A DNA stretch of 64,000 bases from VRUE01 sp033856275 (GTDB lineage: Bacteria; Actinomycetota; Thermoleophilia; Solirubrobacterales; 70-9): contig JAWVFJ010000006.1 of NCBI GenBank assembly GCA_033856275.1, positions 67,623-131,622 of the forward strand, in the 5' to 3' direction. Shown piece after piece: positions 58,373-64,000 of the stretch. The translations under genes were made by a program, and so were the position numbers. The notes under the pieces were generated by a model that searched no databases, was not told where the DNA came from, and saw nothing but the letters and a program-made list of their open reading frames with translations. The first letter of the stretch is position 1. The number at the start of each line of letters is the position of its first letter.

Positions 58373-59407
58373 GTGGTGCTGGACCTGGCCGGCGCCGCGG
58401 CGGGGATGGTGTTTGCCGCTTCGGCGCTGGGGATCATCCCTACGGCGGCGCTGATGGGCCGTGCCACTGAGGAGCTGGCGGCGCGCTCGGGGCCGGGCAT
58501 TGGCGGGCTGCTCAACGTCACCTTTGGCAACGCCCCCGAGCTGATCATTGCCCTGTTTGCGCTGGGACAGGGTCTGCACGAGGTCGTCAAGGCCTCGATC
58601 ATCGGCTCGATCATCGGCAACATCCTGCTCGTACTCGGCGCGGCAATGCTCTTCGGTGGTCTGAAACGCGAGAAACAGACCTTCAGCCGCACGGGGGCCA
58701 GCGTGCAGACCTCGATGCTGCTGCTCGCCGCCGCGGCGTTGCTGATGCCGGCGATCTTCGAGCTGGTCGAGGGCAAGGGCTTGCCCCTGCCAGGGGCTGA
58801 ATTGGTCGACTACGGCTCGACGGTCGAGCACCTTTCACTCGCGGTGGCACTCGTCCTGATTGCCACCTACGCCGCCGGTCTCTTCTTTTCGCTGAAGACC
58901 CACCGGGCGATCTTCAACCCCGAGTACGGCGACGAGGACAGCTGGGATTGGTCCACGCGGCGATCGGTCCTCACCCTTGCCGCCGCCGGCGTCCTGGTCG
59001 GCCTCATGTCGGAGATCCTGGTCGGTTCGATCGAGGAGGCTTCCCACGCGGTCGGCCTCTCCGAGTTCTTCATCGGCGTGATCGTCGTTGCCATCGTCGG
59101 CAACGCCGCCGAGCACTGGGTCGCGGTCCTGGTCGCGATGAAGAACAAGATGGACCTCTCGGTCAACATCGCGATCGGCTCCAGCGCCCAGGTCGCCCTC
59201 TTCGTCGCCCCGGTGCTCGTCCTCGCCTCTTTCTTCATCGGCCCGCACCCGCTCGCCCTCGTCTTCAATGGCTTTGAGCTCGGCGCGATCCTGCTCGCCG
59301 TGCTGATCGCCAACTACGTCACCCAGGACGGCGAGTCGACCTGGTTCGAGGGGGTCCAGCTACTCGCGGTGTACCTAGTTTTCGGAATCGCCTTCTACTA
59401 TGCCTGA
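58373..59407 (+). CDS. Ca2+/H+ antiporter (CaxA/Cax family)
   Basis: A 344-residue cation/proton exchanger, ten helices in two inverted halves. The alpha-1 motif is GGLLNVTFGNAPELIIALFA and alpha-2 is IVGNAAEHWVAVLVAMKNKMD, both with the acidic Glu and Asn of the Cax family. The start is unclear. GTG 58373 cuts into the first helix, and the open frame continues upstream to the previous stop without an ATG, GTG or TTG, although the extra sequence (GWPYLLTPLIPLAVVLDL) looks like a genuine helix 1. A CTG start or a one-base error near 58330 is likely. It converges on the Bcp gene, sharing a terminator. Confidence 0.88.
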   Translation: MVLDLAGAAAGMVFAASALGIIPTAALMGRATEELAARSGPGIGGLLNVTFGNAPELIIALFALGQGLHEVVKASIIGSIIGNILLVLGAAMLFGGLKREKQTFSRTGASVQTSMLLLAAAALLMPAIFELVEGKGLPLPGAELVDYGSTVEHLSLAVALVLIATYAAGLFFSLKTHRAIFNPEYGDEDSWDWSTRRSVLTLAAAGVLVGLMSEILVGSIEEASHAVGLSEFFIGVIVVAIVGNAAEHWVAVLVAMKNKMDLSVNIAIGSSAQVALFVAPVLVLASFFIGPHPLALVFNGFELGAILLAVLIANYVTQDGESTWFEGVQLLAVYLVFGIAFYYA

Positions 59408-59446
59408 AGCTGTTTGGGGGCACTGGTGAGCCCTACAAAAGCTTCA
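59405..59446. terminator. Bidirectional terminator between caxA-like and bcp-like genes
   Basis: TGAAGCT (59405-59411) pairs with AGCTTCA (59440-59446), extended by GTTTG with CAAA and GGGGC with GCCC. The stop codons of both convergent genes lie in the arms. It is symmetrical enough to stop transcripts from either side. Confidence 0.65.
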
Positions 59447-59917
59447 ACTAGCGGTGACAAGCTCTGAGAGGGCCTTGAGCACGACGTCGTCGTGCGTTTT
59501 CGGCGAGACCTTGGGGAAGGTTTTGGCGACACTGCCCTCGGCGTCGATGATGAAGGTGGCGCGCTGCACTCCCATGTACTTCTTGCCGTACATCGACTTC
59601 TCGACCCAGGTGCCGTAGCGCTCGGCGACTGCGTGGTCGGCATCGGCGAGCAGGGTGAAGCCGAGGTCGAATTTGCCGGCGAACTTCTGCACGGCATCGA
59701 CCGGGTCGGGGGAGATGCCGACCACGCGGGCTCCGGACGCCTCGTAGTCCTTGCCGCGGTCGCGCACGCCGCATGCCTGGGTTGTACAGCCGGGTGTGTC
59801 GGCGCGGGGATAAAAATACAGTACGACCGTCTGGCCCTTGAGGTCGGAGAGCTTGACCGGATGATCGTTTTGGTCCGGCAGCTCGAAGTCGGGAGCTCGG
59901 TCGCCTGGTTGAAGCAC
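59444..59917 (-). CDS. bcp: Thiol peroxidase (peroxiredoxin Q/BCP)
   Basis: A 157-residue atypical 2-Cys peroxiredoxin. Peroxidatic Cys is in PRADTPGCTTQACGVRD (C44), with the resolving Cys five residues later (C49) as in the Bcp alpha type. Also APDFELPDQ, VVLYFYPRADTPG and the Arg/Thr support residues. It reduces hydrogen peroxide and lipid peroxides using thioredoxin. Start GTG 59917. A truncated relative ending just before this Cys lies at 61665-61814 on the same strand. Confidence 0.95.
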   Translation of the reverse strand: MLQPGDRAPDFELPDQNDHPVKLSDLKGQTVVLYFYPRADTPGCTTQACGVRDRGKDYEASGARVVGISPDPVDAVQKFAGKFDLGFTLLADADHAVAERYGTWVEKSMYGKKYMGVQRATFIIDAEGSVAKTFPKVSPKTHDDVVLKALSELVTAS

Positions 59918-60029
59918 GCGCGGAAGGCTATCTCAGCGCAGCGGTTGATTCGGATGCCGGCGGAGCCGTCCGAACGCTTCCACAGGAAAGACCTCCCCGC
60001 CCTAAAGTTCGCTCAACGTAGAGATGCCA

Positions 60030-61328
60030 CTAGGCCGGGATGTGCCAACGGAAGGTGGCTGGGGTTGGGTCGGCCAGCCCCTGCGGGTCGATTGCCCGGA
60101 CGCGGAAGGCATGCTCCCCCAGCCTCGCCTTCGTCCAATACGGGGACGCGCATGCTCGGTAGGGTCGGCGATCCAGCTTGCACTCGAAGCGGGAGCCGAT
60201 GTCGCTGGAGCCAAAGGAGAAACTGGTCCAGCGGAAACCGGTGACTTCAGGGTGCAGCAGTTTCGTGACCGGTGCGAGGTTGGCCCAGGGAGCGGCAAAG
60301 GGGTCAAACTCGTCAGCGCCGATGTCGGCCGCGACACCCATCGTCCGCGGCTGCTCGTCGATGTCGAGGTTGCCGCTGGCGCGGTCGACGGCGCCCCTGT
60401 CGACCGTGGGCGAGTCAGGCAGCTGGTGCAGGTTGTCACGGGCGAGCAACGGGATCGCCCTGATATTGCCGCTGGTTCCCGGCGCGGTGACCAAGGCCCT
60501 GCCCTCCGCCCCGACCGTTGCGTAGCGTGAGCTCCGAAGTTTGATGTCCACCCTGGCGCGGCCCTTGTCGAGTGACCGGCCACTCGCAGCTACATCCTTC
60601 GCTTCGCCCGCGATCAGGGTCCCGGCCACGTCGATGTTCACGGTCAAGCTTCGCTTGAAGGCACTGAAGCCGAACGCCATCCCGACCGACTTTGGACCTG
60701 GACCGAGTGCGACCAGGGTGCTATTGCGGATCACGCCGCGAAACGTTCCCTTGGCGGTGCCGCCGCCGACGATAGCCGGGCCTCCGCCGGAGGCGATGCA
60801 GGCGCTGTTGCGGACAGTTCCCCTGTCGAAGGCGCAGGTGGGTTCAGTGGTGATCGTTGAGCGCGCGATCACCCCGTCGATCGTGCCTCCCGAAATCGTG
60901 ATCGCCCTGGAGGTGTCCATCAGGTTGCGGATTTCCACATTGGCGACTTCGACCCCCGCCGGAACGTAGAAGGCGCTGGCGGCAAACGAGTCCGCCGGCA
61001 TGACGACGACCGGCCGTGGCTTGCCCGGTTCGCCGCGCAGAGTTACGCCCTCGGGAAGCTGCACGGGCGGTATGTATCCGAACTCGCCTTCTTCCCTCGC
61101 GTAGTAGGTACCGGGGGCGAGTTCGATCACGTCGCCGGCCGCGATCGTCGTCCGCGGGGCGCCGGCGTCGGCCGCCGTGTACACGGAGCAGGGACGCGAC
61201 GGGTTGGCGCAGGGATCCTCGCCAGTCCCGCCCGGGGCCGCGTACCGGGTCGCCGCCATCGCGCCGGAGGCAAGCAGCAGCGCCAGCGCCGCCGGCAGCG
61301 CCAGCGCCCACCCAGCTCGGCTCAACAT
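60030..61328 (-). CDS. Secreted right-handed beta-helix-like protein with C-terminal Ig-like module
   Basis: A 432-residue exported protein. A signal peptide (ALALPAALALLLASGAMA) is followed by a repetitive region rich in Ile/Val/Gly turns (AADAGAPRTTIAAGDVIELA, AITISGGTIDGVIARST), as in parallel beta-helix proteins. The C-terminal 70 residues (SRFECKLDRRPYRACASPYW, EHAFRVRAIDPQGLADPTPA) are a Cys-rich Ig-like repeat seen in many secreted Thermoleophilia proteins. ATG 61328 is used. An upstream open frame with a second hydrophobic start (61604) is not supported by its middle part. Probably surface exposed; ligand unknown. Confidence 0.8.
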   Translation of the reverse strand: MLSRAGWALALPAALALLLASGAMAATRYAAPGGTGEDPCANPSRPCSVYTAADAGAPRTTIAAGDVIELAPGTYYAREEGEFGYIPPVQLPEGVTLRGEPGKPRPVVVMPADSFAASAFYVPAGVEVANVEIRNLMDTSRAITISGGTIDGVIARSTITTEPTCAFDRGTVRNSACIASGGGPAIVGGGTAKGTFRGVIRNSTLVALGPGPKSVGMAFGFSAFKRSLTVNIDVAGTLIAGEAKDVAASGRSLDKGRARVDIKLRSSRYATVGAEGRALVTAPGTSGNIRAIPLLARDNLHQLPDSPTVDRGAVDRASGNLDIDEQPRTMGVAADIGADEFDPFAAPWANLAPVTKLLHPEVTGFRWTSFSFGSSDIGSRFECKLDRRPYRACASPYWTKARLGEHAFRVRAIDPQGLADPTPATFRWHIPA

Positions 61329-61664
61329 GAGATCGGCCCGGCCCCGCGCTTCGGCCTCGGACGCCAAGCCACGTTGAAGACACGGGTCACACCTGCCAAG
61401 AAGGCAAATTCGTTCCCATCCCCAACCCACGAAAGACCCTTTCCGATTGCCCATCCCGCACCGTGGAGCAGCGGCTGGGGATCCTCGCCCACCGGCCCCG
61501 TCGTGATCGGACCATCCGGGCGTCGCTGCGGCAGTGGGAAGGGCCATTCCCAGCAAAACGAGGAACGCAGCAAGTACCAGAATAATCACGCCCCAGTTCA
61601 CCACGCGTACCCTACCCCGCCAGTAGTGCCAAGCGCCTAAGCCGGACTGACGGCTGACGGGGCG
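61329..61664. other. 336-base intergenic region without supported gene
   Basis: The minus-strand frame from 61604 (GTG, hydrophobic start VNWGVIILVLAAFLVLLGMAL) is continuous with the beta-helix gene, but residues beyond 30 have no protein-like pattern and the downstream signal peptide would be internal. It may be a small membrane peptide or remnant. No clear terminator was seen. Confidence 0.4.
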
Positions 61665-61814
61665 CTACGGTAGGCCGACGCTGTTGATTTCCGTGTCGGC
61701 GCGGGGATGGAAGTAAAGGACGACGGTTTCGCCGCGTAGGTCGGCGAGGCTGACCTGGTTGCCGTCTTGGTCGGGCGGGGTGAAGTCGGGCGCGCTCGCG
61801 CCGGCTTCGATCAC
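61665..61814 (-). pseudogene. Truncated Bcp peroxiredoxin copy (49 residues)
   Basis: GTG 61814 opens VIEAGASAPDFTPPDQDG, followed by GETVVLYFHPRADTEIN and a TAG at 61667-61665. It aligns with residues 1-42 of the Bcp at 59444-59917 and stops just before the TPGCT active site. It begins directly after the TAG of the upstream gene. Either a gene decayed by deletion after PRADT or a non-functional duplicate. Without the peroxidatic Cys it cannot be a peroxidase. Confidence 0.85.
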
Positions 61815-62159
61815 CTACTCGAGATCCTCGCGGCCAGGGTCCTGACCGTCCTCGTCCTCATCGAGCTCGCCGTCGCCCTGCTCCAAGGCGGTCTCTGAGA
61901 CCGAGCTGGTCGGGCCGGGGTGGTAGCTGGTCTGGAAGCTCTCCAGTGCCCGGTCTCGCCCGTCTTCGTCGACCGGGACCTCGTCGGAGATGCGCACCCA
62001 CTCCGCGCCCTCGTAGGCCTCCATGTTGAAGACCTCTTGATCGAGCGAGGTCGAGTCATCGACGACGACCAGCACCTCGGTCTGCGGGTTGAAGTAGGTC
62101 CCCGGCTGCATCAGCAGCTCCTCGACCTCGTAGAGGTTCTCCTCGGCGGCACCGGCCAT
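61815..62159 (-). CDS. Acidic hypothetical protein
   Basis: A 114-residue, strongly acidic protein of unknown function. The N-terminal half has a mixed pattern (YEVEELLMQPGTYFNPQTEV, VLVVVDDSTSLDQEVFN) that could be a small alpha/beta fold. The C-terminal 35 residues are almost entirely Asp, Glu, Gly and Gln and likely disordered. ATGA overlap with the SHOCT-like gene upstream shows an operon; the truncated Bcp fragment follows with no gap. I know no family name. Confidence 0.6.
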   Translation of the reverse strand: MAGAAEENLYEVEELLMQPGTYFNPQTEVLVVVDDSTSLDQEVFNMEAYEGAEWVRISDEVPVDEDGRDRALESFQTSYHPGPTSSVSETALEQGDGELDEDEDGQDPGREDLE

Positions 62160-62632
62160 CAGGTGCCCAATCCTATGAAATCGGCGACCTGGCGCTCGAC
62201 CTCGGCCTCGACGTCGAGCGGCTCCTCGCCGCGGCGCATGCGCCGTTCGTTGCGGGCGATGACGAGCTCGCGCACTTCGGTCCGGAGTTTTTCGTCGAGA
62301 TCACGTTTCTTGCCTGCCTTGCCGTTTAGCTCCGAGTCGAGCAGGACGCTCATTTCGGCCTCGACGTCGAGCGGCTCCTCGCCGCGCTGTAAACGGCGGT
62401 AGGACTTAGCCTCCAACATTTGCCGCGCCTCGGCTGCTTGGATCGCGAGATCAATCTCTGGCGATGGCTGGGCCATCCGCGGCGGCGGCATCGAGTGCAT
62501 CACGCCGAAGCGTCCCTTGCCCAGCTCTTTCCAGGCCGGTCCGGAGCGGGCGAAGCTGATTGCGGCGATGGGCAGGGCGAAGAGCGTTACGGCCGCCAGC
62601 AGGTAGCCACTCTGCAAATAGGTCAACGCCAT
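62159..62632 (-). CDS. Membrane-anchored protein with duplicated RRGEEPLDVEAE motif
   Basis: A 157-residue protein: an N-terminal transmembrane helix (GYLLAAVTLFALPIAAISFA), a short loop, then two copies of a charged helical motif (RRLQRGEEPLDVEAEMSVLL and RRMRRGEEPLDVEAEVERQV) separated by about 30 residues. The motif resembles SHOCT-like short helical modules in a variant form. Start options are ATG 62632, ATG 62644 and GTG 62650; 62632 is used. The two motif copies share a 32-base identical DNA segment, so they arose by recent duplication or conversion. Divergent from the right-edge acyl-CoA dehydrogenase. Confidence 0.7.
   Translation of the reverse strand: MALTYLQSGYLLAAVTLFALPIAAISFARSGPAWKELGKGRFGVMHSMPPPRMAQPSPEIDLAIQAAEARQMLEAKSYRRLQRGEEPLDVEAEMSVLLDSELNGKAGKKRDLDEKLRTEVRELVIARNERRMRRGEEPLDVEAEVERQVADFIGLGT
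62202..62386. repeat. Two identical 32-base copies inside the SHOCT-like gene
   Basis: Bases 62202-62233 and 62355-62386 are identical over 32 bases (beginning TCGGCCTCGACG, ending CTCGCCGCG), in direct orientation 153 bases (51 codons) apart and in the same frame. They encode the core of the two repeated motifs. Identity in third positions implies a recent duplication or gene conversion. Confidence 0.85.
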
Positions 62633-62701
62633 CGGGCAGACCATCGACACAAGGGTACGGCTCTCGCTCCCGGACCGCTATCCGGTACCCTTTGGGCTTG
62701 G

Positions 62702-62717
62702 TTGACTGACCAGTCAA
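62702..62717. promoter_or_regulatory. TetR-type operator palindrome upstream of acyl-CoA dehydrogenase
   Basis: TTGACTGACCAGTCAA has perfect 7-bp arms around AC and is identical to the arms at 13082-13097. It lies 72 bases before the GTG of the right-edge acyl-CoA dehydrogenase. A second target, the divergent membrane protein, starts 70 bases away. It supports control of beta-oxidation by the TetR protein at 13953. Confidence 0.75.
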
Positions 62718-62788
62718 TCGGTGGTCGTCGCCCCGTGGCGAGGCCGCTTTCAAAGGCTTACGCAACGACCGATAAGGAGCGTCGACCA

Positions 62789-64000
<1,212 letters not shown>

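Overview
This 64 kb window is high-GC actinobacterial chromosome. The small-protein families (actinobacterial IHF-type protein, DUF3618, holin-like and Mce-type YrbE proteins), the secreted proteins ending in a Cys-rich Ig-like module, and the double winged-helix HxlR-like regulator suggest a member of the Thermoleophilia/Solirubrobacterales. That placement is inferred from gene content; no rRNA or other marker gene is present. Many starts are GTG or TTG, ATGA/GTGA overlaps are common, and I found no tRNA, rRNA, CRISPR array, integrase or transposase. Both edges cut acyl-CoA dehydrogenase genes.

Layout. 1-7.4 kb is an acyl-CoA catabolic block: two acyl-CoA dehydrogenases, a crotonase, a biotin-dependent carboxyltransferase subunit, a BKACE-type beta-keto acid cleavage enzyme, a family III CoA-transferase and a MerR regulator. 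7.4-8.1 kb is an AT-rich secreted-protein gene. 8.2-13 kb holds an epimerase, an SDR and a giant cyclase/ATPase/TPR regulator. 13.1-14.6 kb is a nitrilase-TetR operon. 14.6-17.3 kb combines a small envelope-protein trio with an Fe-S trafficking set (BolA, CGFS glutaredoxin, A-type carrier) and DegV. 17.3-21.6 kb encodes a glycosyltransferase fused to a flippase-like domain and a large membrane protein. 21.5-24.2 kb is a heme/redox trio (ChdC-like, PAS/zinc protein, FprA). 24.4-31.2 kb has the HxlR-like regulator, MetH and an aldehyde dehydrogenase.

31.2-33.5 kb is a cyclic-dinucleotide locus: an HD-GYP gene facing away from a GEMM-type riboswitch with its own terminator and a secreted protein gene. 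A GGDEF-EAL protein lies 14 kb away. 35.5-41.3 kb is a lipid-export-like operon with two MlaE/YrbE permeases, an MlaF-type ATPase and an RND/MMPL transporter but no MCE substrate-binding gene. 43-46 kb carries an actinobacterial IHF-like gene and a serine-palmitoyltransferase-like enzyme divergent from a GNAT-like acyltransferase. 49.6-52.2 kb is a ThiYXZ-like ABC importer, followed by TauE/Rrf2, a decayed DUF4389 gene, a CoxE/MoxR pair, a lipoprotein with strongly atypical Glu codon use, a Ca2+/H+ antiporter, a Bcp peroxiredoxin and a truncated Bcp copy.

Regulation. Three near-identical 16-bp palindromes (consensus TTGRCTGRYCAGYCAA) lie upstream of the nitrilase-TetR operon, the aldehyde dehydrogenase and the right-edge acyl-CoA dehydrogenase. 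I read them as a small TetR regulon. The most interesting loci are the riboswitch locus, the MCE-less lipid transporter, the sphingolipid-like gene pair and this operator set.
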